This document shows positions 19,466 through 26,955 of a DNA stretch of 32,320 nucleotides, in pieces. Position 1 is the stretch's first letter. Every line of letters begins with the position of its first letter. The notes under the pieces were generated by a model, which saw nothing but the letters and a program-made list of their open reading frames with translations, searched no databases and was not told where the DNA came from. Source of the DNA: Bacillota bacterium (GTDB taxonomy: Bacteria > Bacillota > Clostridia > Christensenellales > QAND01); contig QAND01000005.1 of the NCBI GenBank assembly GCA_003150225.1, positions 1 to 32,320 on the forward strand. Direction: 5' to 3'. Made by a program: the position numbers and the translations under genes.

Positions 19466-20704
19466 TCACCCAAGCCCCAACGCGTGGGGCAAATACAAGG
19501 ACCCAGCCACCAAAAGTACCCCATTCTGGGGGCAAAGCTCCCGAGCCCGGGACAGGGCGGCTCTGGGATCGGAAACCGCTTGGGCCTTTTCCCCGTAGAA
19601 CGCCGCCAGCCTCTGGCAATCCAGGGCACGGGGCGCGTCCACCTGAGTGGCGATAACCCGGTCTGCCAGCGGCGCTAGCTGGGCCGCTACCCCAGAGGCG
19701 TCCTTGTTGCTCATCATAGCGGTCAAAAGCACCAGGGGCTTTGAAGGGTACGCATCCCGGATCGCCGTGGCAAGGGCGGCCGCCCCCTCCGGGTTATGGG
19801 CTCCATCCAAGAGCAGAATGGGCGTTTGCTCTATCAGTTCCAGCCGCCCCGGATGGCGGGCAGCCATTAGACCCTCCCGAATGGCATCCGGGGTGATCCC
19901 ATATCCCTGCTCCATCAGCGCCTGGGCGATGAGCACCGCAAGAGCGGCGTTATAAGCCTGATGCCGCCCCATGAGGGAAACTCTCGTGTCCAAAAGGGAT
20001 AGGCCGGGGCGGCGGATATCCACTCGCCAGCAGCCATCCTCGCCGGGACGCAGCTCCAGTTCCCCCGGTTCATAGGCAAGGACGGGTGCCCCTACCCGGC
20101 GGCAGTGATCCCGAATGGTCCGTTCCACCTCCCCGGGATAGCGGGGGTATAGGGCCATGGGAACCCCTGGCTTTGCGATGCCCGCCTTTTGCAGCGCGAT
20201 CTCACAAAGGGTGTCGCCCAGGATCTCCCGGTGGTCCATGCCAATGGTAGCGATAGCCGTCACCTGGGGCAGCAGAATGTTGGTTGCGTCCAGAGCGCCC
20301 CCCACGCCGGCCTCCATCACTCCAAACGCTACCTTTTGCCGGGTATACCAGCGCAGAGCAGCGTACAGATATCCATCAAACAGCCGTAAATCAGGATACC
20401 GGGCGTATATCTCGTCCAGATAGGCGGTCAAAACCTCCTCCAAAATAGGCGTTCCGTCCACCAGGATCCGCTCATTCTCCCGATAGAGGTGCGGGGAGGT
20501 AAACAATCCCGTCCGATAGCCAGACGCCATGAGGATGGCGGCCACCATAGCGCAGACCGACCCCTTCCCGTTAGTTCCCGCCACATGGACGGTGGGAAAA
20601 CCGGTAAAAAGCGGGGTTTCCAGCCCCAGGGTCTGCGCAACCCCGGACAGCCGCTCCCTCTGCGCGTCGTCCCAGATGCGCAGAACGCGCCCATAATCCG
20701 TCAT
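19466..20704 (-). CDS. folC: Folylpolyglutamate synthase / dihydrofolate synthase
   Basis: A 412-residue Mur-ligase-like enzyme that adds glutamate to dihydropteroate or to folates using ATP. The P-loop is VAGTNGKGS (41-49). TSPHL follows, with GVGGALDATN for the metal and substrate site. The C-terminal domain carries DGAHNPEGA. Length is close to the usual 420-430. The start ATG overlaps the valS stop by four bases (ATGA), so translation is coupled and folC shares the T-box control of valS. The valS-folC order is common in Firmicutes. Confidence 0.95.
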   Translation of the reverse strand: MTDYGRVLRIWDDAQRERLSGVAQTLGLETPLFTGFPTVHVAGTNGKGSVCAMVAAILMASGYRTGLFTSPHLYRENERILVDGTPILEEVLTAYLDEIYARYPDLRLFDGYLYAALRWYTRQKVAFGVMEAGVGGALDATNILLPQVTAIATIGMDHREILGDTLCEIALQKAGIAKPGVPMALYPRYPGEVERTIRDHCRRVGAPVLAYEPGELELRPGEDGCWRVDIRRPGLSLLDTRVSLMGRHQAYNAALAVLIAQALMEQGYGITPDAIREGLMAARHPGRLELIEQTPILLLDGAHNPEGAAALATAIRDAYPSKPLVLLTAMMSNKDASGVAAQLAPLADRVIATQVDAPRALDCQRLAAFYGEKAQAVSDPRAALSRARELCPQNGVLLVAGSLYLPHALGLG

Positions 20705-23334
20705 GAGAACAGCGCCTTCTCCATAGCAATGGTCCGCTCCAGCATCTGCCGGAACTCATCAAGCTTCATTCGCTCCGCCTCCACCACCTGTTGCGGCGCC
20801 TTCTGGGCAAAACCAGGATTGTTAAGCTTTCCTTCCGCCCGCTTGATCTCGCTTTCCAACCGAGCCTTTTCCTTGTCGATACGAGCCCGCTCCTTCTCCA
20901 AATCCAGCAGCTCGCCTACGGGCAGATAGACGGTCCCCAAGGGGGACAAAGCGCTAACCCAGCCCTTCTCCGCCTCCTTTTCACTGGTAAGGAGGCGTAC
21001 CTCGCTGGCCATGGCCTGACGGGCAAAATAGCCGGGCAGAACGGCAAAATCCCCCTCTTTTCCGGCGGCGGGCAGGATATAAAGGGCGGATCGCTTGCCC
21101 CCCTGGATGTTCAGCTCCCTGCGCAGGTTCCGAACGCTGCGGATCATCTCCATCATGCCCTGGGTCCGGGCGGCGGACGCCTCGTCCCCCAATCCGCTTA
21201 CGCTGGGCCACTGGGATACCACGATGCTGCCCTCAACGCCGGGCAGGCTCTGGTAAATCTCCTCGGTGATGAAGGGAGTAAAGGGATGGAGCAGCTTTAA
21301 CGTGCGCTCCAATACATAGAGAAGGACGCTCACCGCAACGGCCTTTTCCTCCGGACTTCCATTCAGCCGGGCTTTGCTCATTTCGATATACCAGTCGCAA
21401 TAGTAATCCCACAGGAACTCATACACCGACTGGGCGGCCAGCCCCAGATCAAAGGCATCAATGTTGCGGTTCACATCGGCAATGGTCTCATCCAGCTTCC
21501 GCAAAATCCACCGGTCCTCATCGGCTAAATCCAGCGTGGCTGGATCCATGGGAACAATGCCCTCGGCGTTCATCAGTACAAACCGGGCGGCGTTCCACAC
21601 CTTGTTGGTAAAGTTCCGGCAACTCTCCACCTTCTCATAATAAAAGCGCATATCGCTTTCGATGCTGTTGTTAAGCACCAGAGAGAACCGGAGCGCGTCG
21701 GTGCCATAGGTATCGATGATCTCCAGTGGATCGATACCGTTGCCCAGGGATTTACTCATCTTCCGTCCCTGGTTATCCCGGACGATGCCGTGGATCATCA
21801 CCTTGCGGAAGGGAATATCCCCCATAATCTCCAGGCCGAACACAATCATCCGAGCCACCCAGAAGAAGATGATCTCATGGCCGGTCACCAGGGTGCTGGT
21901 GGGATAGAAATAATCCAATTCCGGGGTCTTCTCGGGCCATCCCAAGGTGGAAAAGGGCCAGAGGCCGGAGCTAAACCAGGTGTCCAGCACATCCTCATCC
22001 TGATGGAGGCGATGGCTTCCGCATTTGGGACAAGTCTCCGGCGCCGTCCGGGCAACCGTCACCTCTCCACAGTCATCACAGTAATAGGCGGGAATCCGAT
22101 GCCCCCACCAGAGCTGACGGCTAATGCACCAATCACGTACATTCTCCATCCAGTTGAAGTAGATTTTCTCAAAGCGCCTGGGTACAAACTCCACCCGGCC
22201 GGACCGCACCGCTTCGATGGCGGGCTCCGCCAGAGGCTTCATCTTTACAAACCACTGGTCCGAGGTGATGGGCTCCACCACGCTGCCGCAGCGATAGCAG
22301 TGGCCTACGCTGTGGGTGTAATCCTCCACCTTCACAAGGCAACCCAGCTCCTCCAGTTTTTTCACCACCCGGCGCCGGGCCTCCAGCCGGTCCAGCCCCT
22401 CAAACGGGCCGCCGTTCTCATTGACCACGCCGCCGTCATCCAATACCCGGATCACCGGCAGGTTGTGGCGGATGCCCACCTCAAAATCATTGGGATCATG
22501 AGCAGGAGTGATCTTCACCACGCCAGTGCCGAACTCCATTTCCACATACTCGTCGGCCACAATGGGAATCTCCCGGTCCATAATGGGCAGAATCACCGTC
22601 TTGCCAACGAGGTCTTGATACCGCGCGTCGTCAGGATGAACCGCCACCGCGGTATCCCCCAACATGGTCTCAGGCCGGGTGGTGGCCACAATGACGCTGC
22701 CGCTGCCGTCCGCGGCGTCATAGCGGATGTGCCAAAGATGCCCGGCCTCCTCCTCATATTCCACCTCGGCGTCGCTCAAAGCGGTGCGGCAGTCGGGACA
22801 CCAGTTGATGATCCGGTTGCCCCGGTAGATGAGGCCCTTTTCGTGCAGCCGTACAAACACCTCGTTTACGGCGTGGCTGCATCCCTCATCCATGGTAAAC
22901 CGTTCCCGATCCCAATCGCAGGAGGCGCCCATCTTCTTCAGCTGTTCCACAATCCGGCCGCCATACTTCTCCTTCCACTGCCAGGCCCGCTCCAAAAAGG
23001 CCTCCCGGCCAATGTCGTTTTTGGTAAGCCCCTCCTCCGCCATATTCTCCACGATCTTGACCTCGGTGGCGATACTGGCGTGATCGGTGCCCGGAACCCA
23101 CAGGGTGCTGAATCCCTGCATTCTCCGGGTACGGATGAGGATATCCTGCAACACGTTATCCAGCGCGTGGCCCATGTGAAGCTGCCCCGTGATATTGGGG
23201 GGCGGAATCACAATGGTATAGGGCTCCTTGTCCGGGTCCACCCGGGCGGAAAAACACTTTTCCCGCAGCCAAAAGTCGTACAGGCGGTCCTCCACCGCCT
23301 TGGGATCATAGACCTTCTCGGGCAAATTCTTCAT
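20701..23334 (-). CDS. valS: Valyl-tRNA synthetase
   Basis: An 877-residue class I synthetase that charges tRNA-Val. The HIGH-type motif HMGH is at 53-56 after PPPNITGQL, and KMSKS is at 525-529. The editing domain (CP1) lies between them with the GTGVVKITPAHDPND signature. The anticodon-binding domain and a C-terminal coiled coil (about 805-877, LDLEKERARIDKEKARLE) complete the bacterial ValS plan. A zinc-binding-like cluster (CDDCG and CPKCGSH) lies about 417-440. The start ATG at 23334 follows GGAAGGAGC. Expression is set by the T-box leader just upstream. Confidence 0.98.
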   Translation of the reverse strand: MKNLPEKVYDPKAVEDRLYDFWLREKCFSARVDPDKEPYTIVIPPPNITGQLHMGHALDNVLQDILIRTRRMQGFSTLWVPGTDHASIATEVKIVENMAEEGLTKNDIGREAFLERAWQWKEKYGGRIVEQLKKMGASCDWDRERFTMDEGCSHAVNEVFVRLHEKGLIYRGNRIINWCPDCRTALSDAEVEYEEEAGHLWHIRYDAADGSGSVIVATTRPETMLGDTAVAVHPDDARYQDLVGKTVILPIMDREIPIVADEYVEMEFGTGVVKITPAHDPNDFEVGIRHNLPVIRVLDDGGVVNENGGPFEGLDRLEARRRVVKKLEELGCLVKVEDYTHSVGHCYRCGSVVEPITSDQWFVKMKPLAEPAIEAVRSGRVEFVPRRFEKIYFNWMENVRDWCISRQLWWGHRIPAYYCDDCGEVTVARTAPETCPKCGSHRLHQDEDVLDTWFSSGLWPFSTLGWPEKTPELDYFYPTSTLVTGHEIIFFWVARMIVFGLEIMGDIPFRKVMIHGIVRDNQGRKMSKSLGNGIDPLEIIDTYGTDALRFSLVLNNSIESDMRFYYEKVESCRNFTNKVWNAARFVLMNAEGIVPMDPATLDLADEDRWILRKLDETIADVNRNIDAFDLGLAAQSVYEFLWDYYCDWYIEMSKARLNGSPEEKAVAVSVLLYVLERTLKLLHPFTPFITEEIYQSLPGVEGSIVVSQWPSVSGLGDEASAARTQGMMEMIRSVRNLRRELNIQGGKRSALYILPAAGKEGDFAVLPGYFARQAMASEVRLLTSEKEAEKGWVSALSPLGTVYLPVGELLDLEKERARIDKEKARLESEIKRAEGKLNNPGFAQKAPQQVVEAERMKLDEFRQMLERTIAMEKALFS

Positions 23335-23364
23335 GGGTATGCTCCTTCCCTTTTCTGAAAAATC

Positions 23365-23618
23365 AAAAAGGGCTCCGTCCCAAAGGACGAAGCCGGCTTC
23401 GTGGTACCACCTTATTTTACGGAGGGGCTTTCCCCCCGCCTCTTGGGATTAACGCTCCCCCACGCGGCCGGCTGACGCGCTTCACCGGCCGAGCTCCCGG
23501 GCGACCTTCAAAGGCTTTCTCCCAGCGTCCTCCCACCATGGAAGGATTCCCTTCCCGGACGCCTCTCTTGAGGGACCAATGCCTCCTACTCCTCCCGATC
23601 CTCGCAGATATCGGATTG
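23365..23618 (-). ncRNA. Valine T-box riboswitch (specifier GUC)
   Basis: The leader of valS senses uncharged tRNA-Val. Stem I contains AGTA on the 5' side and an AGAGAG...GGTGGGA distal region. The specifier GTC (23505-23503) sits in the 3' strand of the specifier loop, between stems GGAGGC/GCCTTT and CGGG/CCCG. The antiterminator spans 23413-23383: helix AAGG/CCTT, bulge UGGUACC, and helix ACGAAGC/GCTTCGT. UGGU in the bulge can pair with the ACCA end of tRNA-Val. The competing terminator is GGCTTCGTCC / GGACGGAGCC (23394-23371) followed by TTTTT. The two structures share bases, as expected. Cognate tRNA-Val (anticodon GAC) would favour readthrough when uncharged. Confidence 0.95.
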
Positions 23619-23624
23619 TTAGCT

Positions 23625-23653
23625 ATTTTACCAAAGGCTACCCCGGCTGTCAA
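23625..23653 (-). promoter_or_regulatory. Sigma-A promoter of valS
   Basis: On the minus strand, perfect TTGACA (23653-23648), 17 bases, TAAAAT (23630-23625). It gives a T-box leader of about 280 bases before the valS start. Confidence 0.9.
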
Positions 23654-23680
23654 CACGCCGGTCAGAGGGGCTCCGTCTCG

Positions 23681-23709
23681 TTGTCCCAGCGCCAAAAATA
23701 TGGTATCCT
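23681..23709 (+). promoter_or_regulatory. Probable promoter of the 81-residue membrane protein
   Basis: TTGTCC (23681-23686), 17 bases, TATCCT (23704-23709). It is divergent from the valS promoter, with the two -35 boxes 27 bases apart. Confidence 0.5.
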
Positions 23710-23744
23710 TTTTTTGCTTGGATGTTTAACCAGGAGGAATCCCC

Positions 23745-23990
23745 ATGTACCCTCGATTAAACCGCGTCTTGAATCTCCTCATCGGCAGTTTCATCGGTGT
23801 CTGGATTGGACATAGCCTGTATCTCCTTTGGGACTACCATGCCCATCCTGGGCTATACGCCCTGGGATCCGCCCCCTGGTATACGGGTATTCTGGTGAAC
23901 GGCCTTTGTACCGCTGGCTTTTTGGCCGTTGCTCTCTTGGTTAAGTACATTCTCCATAGAAAAGGAAGATCCGTCTCCCGGGAAAAATAG
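23745..23990 (+). CDS. Small hypothetical membrane protein
   Basis: An 81-residue protein I do not recognise. Two hydrophobic helices (about 9-29 and 44-67) are separated by a short loop with WDYHAHPGLYALGSAPW. A basic tail (HRKGRSVSREK) indicates the C-terminus is cytoplasmic under the positive-inside rule, so both ends are probably inside. The start ATG is well supported by CAGGAGG seven bases upstream. It has its own promoter and a strong terminator and stands alone, opposite valS and convergent with pgsA. The length and arrangement recall small uncharacterised Firmicute membrane proteins; no role is proposed. Confidence 0.75.
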   Translation: MYPRLNRVLNLLIGSFIGVWIGHSLYLLWDYHAHPGLYALGSAPWYTGILVNGLCTAGFLAVALLVKYILHRKGRSVSREK

Positions 23991-23991
23991 T

Positions 23992-24023
23992 AAAAAAGGG
24001 CCGTCCATGAGGGCGGCCCTTTT
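23992..24023. terminator. Bidirectional terminator between the small membrane protein gene and pgsA
   Basis: AAAAGGGCCGTCC (23994-24006) pairs with GGGCGGCCCTTTT (24011-24023) around a four-base loop, with one wobble. A and T runs flank it on both sides. Confidence 0.85.
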
Positions 24024-24032
24024 GTGTTGAGC

Positions 24033-24587
24033 TTATTCAGACGGCTTTCCAAACAGATTCTTAATGGCGCTGTTGACGTATCGGGCAAAGGCAATCAGGG
24101 CCACCACCAGCCCCAGATACAACACATACATGTTGTAGGGACGCAGCACCTCAAAGAAGGTCATCGCCAGGCCCATGCTTAAAAAGTAGGTAGCTGCCTT
24201 GCCAAAGATATCGGAATATACCACGATATCCTTCTTGCGCAGCAGCACCAGCGCGCCGATACACAGGATCAGATCCTTGGCCACAAAGATCGCCACAAAG
24301 AAGGTGGGGATGTAGCCCACCAGCATAAAGCAGATCAATACCGAGAGGGTCATAAGCTTGTCTGCCACCGGGTCCATCAGCTTGCCATAGGTGCTGATGG
24401 CCTTGTATTTCCGCGCCAAATAACCATCGACAAGGTCGGTAACCCCCGCCGTAGCGCAAATGGCAAAGGATAGCATCCGCCCCTCGAAAACGGTGTCGGG
24501 ATTCCAAAATGCCCACCAGAACAGCGGCACCATCAAAAAGCGCAACGTGGTTAAAATATTGGGAATTTGCTTTTTATACTCATTCAT
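24033..24587 (-). CDS. pgsA: CDP-diacylglycerol-glycerol-3-phosphate phosphatidyltransferase
   Basis: A 184-residue integral membrane enzyme of the CDP-alcohol phosphatidyltransferase family, with several hydrophobic helices. The signature is complete: Asp51-x2-Asp54-Gly55-x2-Ala58-Arg59-x8-Gly68-x3-Asp72-x3-Asp76. Size and the N-terminus MNEYKKQIPNILTTLRFLMV fit PgsA, which makes phosphatidylglycerophosphate for acidic phospholipids. Other members of the family (cardiolipin or other polar head groups) cannot be wholly excluded. The start ATG at 24587 has AGGGA about seven bases upstream; a start 50 codons earlier would add a non-family extension covering the promoter region and is rejected. 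Confidence 0.85.
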   Translation of the reverse strand: MNEYKKQIPNILTTLRFLMVPLFWWAFWNPDTVFEGRMLSFAICATAGVTDLVDGYLARKYKAISTYGKLMDPVADKLMTLSVLICFMLVGYIPTFFVAIFVAKDLILCIGALVLLRKKDIVVYSDIFGKAATYFLSMGLAMTFFEVLRPYNMYVLYLGLVVALIAFARYVNSAIKNLFGKPSE

Positions 24588-24657
24588 TTTCGTATCCCTA
24601 AGGCTTTCCGGCGCATTGGATTGGATCGGCTTCCTACCGCCGCCGGCGCTCATCGTT

Positions 24658-24686
24658 ATCTTATCATATTTTGTTAAAAAGTTCAC
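24658..24686 (-). promoter_or_regulatory. Possible promoter of pgsA
   Basis: On the minus strand, GTGAAC (24686-24681), 17 bases, TAAGAT (24663-24658), in an AT-rich patch. The -35 is poor; an overlapping TATGAT could be used instead. Confidence 0.35.
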
Positions 24687-24774
24687 TAAGTTTTTCACAA
24701 AAGGATCAAGAATTTGGAAAAAGGGTCCTAACCCCACAAAATGGGAATATGCTTTACGGAAGGAGGTTACCGCT

Positions 24775-25425
24775 GTGGAACAATGCTATCCCTTTGAGGC
24801 GCTGCCGCTGCCCTATCCCTATGATGGCCTGGCGCCCTATTTAAATGCAGAAACCCTGACGTTTCATCACGATAAGCACTACCAAGCCTATGTGGAGGGG
24901 CTCAACCAAATTTTAGAAAAATGCCCCCAGTACCAGTCCTGGTCCCTTAACCGGCTGGTGACGGAGTACGCCCACCTGCCCCGAAGCATTCAGGAGCCGG
25001 TACGAAACAACGCAGGGGGCGTTTACAACCACGGCCTTTATTTTATGGGGCTTTGCCCGGGCGGCTCCATGCCGGGCAGCCGCCTGACGGCGGTCATCGA
25101 GAAGGCGTTTGGTTCCTTTCAAAACCTAAATGACGCCCTCATCCAGTGCGCCATGAGCCAGTTTGGATCGGGCTATGCCTTTTTGATCAGCGATGCCTGG
25201 GGCCGGCTGGGGCTGGTAAAGGCCCCCAACCAGCAGGTTCCGCTAAGCAGCCGCATGTGTCCGCTCCTCGCGATTGACGTATGGGAGCATGCCTATTACC
25301 TCCAGTACCAAAACCGCCGGAAGGACTATCTTACCGCCCTTACCCAGGCCATCGACTGGTCCTTTGTGGAGCATCGGTACGCCGATGTAATGGACGCCAC
25401 CCGCCGCCGGGGACAGCGGGGTTAA
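24775..25425 (+). CDS. sodA: Superoxide dismutase (Fe/Mn type)
   Basis: A 216-residue Fe/Mn superoxide dismutase, which converts superoxide to oxygen and peroxide in the cytoplasm. Expected metal ligands are His31 (TFHHDKHY), His86 (YNHGLYF), Asp168 and His172 (IDVWEHAYY). The active-site Tyr is Tyr39 and second-shell His35 is kept. Odd points: a Tyr replaces the usual second His after His35, and FGSGYAFLISD has Tyr and Phe where many relatives have Trp. I cannot tell Fe from Mn by eye. The start GTG at 24775 has AAGGAGG eight bases upstream; the frame is open further upstream but without family sequence. Symbol given by type only. Confidence 0.9.
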   Translation: MEQCYPFEALPLPYPYDGLAPYLNAETLTFHHDKHYQAYVEGLNQILEKCPQYQSWSLNRLVTEYAHLPRSIQEPVRNNAGGVYNHGLYFMGLCPGGSMPGSRLTAVIEKAFGSFQNLNDALIQCAMSQFGSGYAFLISDAWGRLGLVKAPNQQVPLSSRMCPLLAIDVWEHAYYLQYQNRRKDYLTALTQAIDWSFVEHRYADVMDATRRRGQRG

Positions 25426-25465
25426 AATCCGAGAAAACGCAGATACTATCCCCGAGGTGATAAGG

Positions 25466-25639
25466 ATGAGCAGCGACTTACCACAGGGGTTTATCATGGC
25501 TCTGGCCGATAACCTGGACGCGACAGCCTACTTTGCGTCCCTTAGCCAAAGCCATCAGAACACCATCGTGGATCATGCCCGCCATGTCAATTCAAAACAG
25601 GAGATGCGCCAATACGTCAACAGCTTTTTCAAAAGCTAA
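25466..25639 (+). CDS. Small conserved-looking protein downstream of superoxide dismutase
   Basis: A 57-residue protein without a recognised name. The start ATG at 25466 has GAGGTG six bases upstream and is preferred over GTG at 25457. The sequence has an LADNLDATAYFASLSQSH segment and a VNSKQEMRQYVNSF ending. That is a helical pattern like short Firmicute proteins resembling the C-terminal tail of YdeI-type proteins, but this is only a resemblance. No membrane segment or cysteine is present. It begins 40 bases after the sod stop with no hairpin between, so the two probably share a transcript that ends at the hairpin right after this gene. Confidence 0.7.
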   Translation: MSSDLPQGFIMALADNLDATAYFASLSQSHQNTIVDHARHVNSKQEMRQYVNSFFKS

Positions 25640-25643
25640 GGCG

Positions 25644-25664
25644 GGGAGGCGTTTCTCCCTTTTT
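25644..25664 (+). terminator. Terminator of the sod unit
   Basis: Stem GGGAG (25644-25648) / CTCCC (25655-25659) with a six-base loop, followed by TTTTT (25660-25664). Confidence 0.65.
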
Positions 25665-25667
25665 GGC

Positions 25668-26618
25668 CTAGAATCCGATCCGCTCCAAAAAGGCCGCTAC
25701 TTTCGCTTCATACGCCTCCGGAGACTGCAGATGGCTGGTGGCATGATACGCGCCCGGGACCAGAAACAGCTCCTTTTCCCCCTGGTATGCCTCAAACATC
25801 TCCCGCGCCATTCGGACGGGAACATAATCGTCCTCCGCGCCATGGATAAACAAGATGGGAATCGTTGCCTTTTGCAGCTGATGGATAGGGCTGTTGTCCC
25901 GAAAACGGCTGCCCATGCGGCGGCGATACAAAAGGCTGGCCAGATACATCACCGGAAAGGGCGGCAGATGGTACTGGCGCTTTAACTGATAAACCAGTTC
26001 TTCCCAGGCGGAACTATATCCGCAGTCCGCCACCACCGCCCGCACCTGGGGTGGAGGCGACTCTCCCGCCGCGTTCAACACCGTAGCGCCTCCCATGGAG
26101 ACGCCATGAAGGAGGATGCGGGCCTCCTTTCCCAGTCTCTGGATCAGATACGCCGCCCAATCCAAACAATCCAGCCGGTCGGCCCATCCGAACCCCACAT
26201 AGCGGCCGCCGCTTTTGCCATGAGCCCTGTTATCGGGCATCAAGAGATGGAAACCCATGCGCTGATAGAAGGCCGCAAAGGGTCCAAAGGTGGAGATGCC
26301 ATCCCCCCGGTACCCATGGATGCACAGGGCAACCCGGCAGCTGGGCTCCTTGGCCGGAAGAAACCAGCCTGTAAGGGAAACCCCATCCTGAGAAGCCGTG
26401 ATTTTCACCCGTTCCATGGGCTGGGTGGAAAGCCATTCCTTGGCTTCCAAGATGGATGCCGTCCACCGCCGGCCCAGCGGGGTCATCCTCTTGGGATCCC
26501 GCTTCCGTCTGGGGCCGTCCGTATGATAAAAGGCAATCCATAGCAATAGCTCCGCCATCAGATAGCTCAATAGGCAAACCGCCAAAGCCGCTATGGCTAG
26601 TATCTCCCACCAAGGCAT
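25668..26618 (-). CDS. Membrane-anchored alpha/beta hydrolase
   Basis: A 316-residue serine hydrolase with one N-terminal membrane helix (about 5-30) followed by the alpha/beta fold. The nucleophile elbow is HGVSMGG with Ser174. The likely acid is Asp263 in HGAEDDYVPV and the base His292 in GAYHATSHL. HGYRGDG (about 101-107) supplies the oxyanion region. It resembles the YqkD/bem46-like group of Firmicute hydrolases, whose substrates are unknown; esterase or acyl hydrolase activity is only inferred. The start ATG at 26618 has GGAGG six bases upstream; an ATG two codons earlier touches that site. It is convergent with the sod unit. Confidence 0.85.
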   Translation of the reverse strand: MPWWEILAIAALAVCLLSYLMAELLLWIAFYHTDGPRRKRDPKRMTPLGRRWTASILEAKEWLSTQPMERVKITASQDGVSLTGWFLPAKEPSCRVALCIHGYRGDGISTFGPFAAFYQRMGFHLLMPDNRAHGKSGGRYVGFGWADRLDCLDWAAYLIQRLGKEARILLHGVSMGGATVLNAAGESPPPQVRAVVADCGYSSAWEELVYQLKRQYHLPPFPVMYLASLLYRRRMGSRFRDNSPIHQLQKATIPILFIHGAEDDYVPVRMAREMFEAYQGEKELFLVPGAYHATSHLQSPEAYEAKVAAFLERIGF

Positions 26619-26885
26619 GGCCATCCTCCTTTCCTCTTCATATATATCACCGAAAAGGAGGGGATTCAAACGAAAAAACCACAAAACGGAGCATTTTCAA
26701 AAAAGTTCACGATTTCTTATGGATTTCTCCCTCTTTCCCAGGCGTTGCTTTTGGGACTAAACGCTATCGTCTCTTCCGCCAACACTAGAGCTTTTCCTCT
26801 TTCCAAGGGTTGGAATCCAGAAAGGCAAAAATTGAAAGAAGGAATTTCCAATATCTGTGTGATTTAATTCCATTTCATGGTAAAA

Positions 26886-26914
26886 TTGAGTACAAATGAA
26901 ACAAAAAGTGTAGT
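26886..26914 (+). promoter_or_regulatory. Possible promoter of the phosphohexomutase gene
   Basis: TTGAGT (26886-26891), 17 bases, TGTAGT (26909-26914), in an unusually AT-rich patch (about 26830-26945) for this genome. The rest of the gap 26619-26885 shows no gene, hairpin or RNA I can support. Confidence 0.45.
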
Positions 26915-26955
26915 TGCTATTTCATAAAAGAATTAAATTAAAGGAGGAATGGAGT

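Noticed and set aside
21790..23358. 522-codon open frame on the plus strand opposite valS
   Set aside because: It lies wholly antisense to a clear valS, has no family motif, and covers the T-box edge. Long antisense frames are expected at this GC content.
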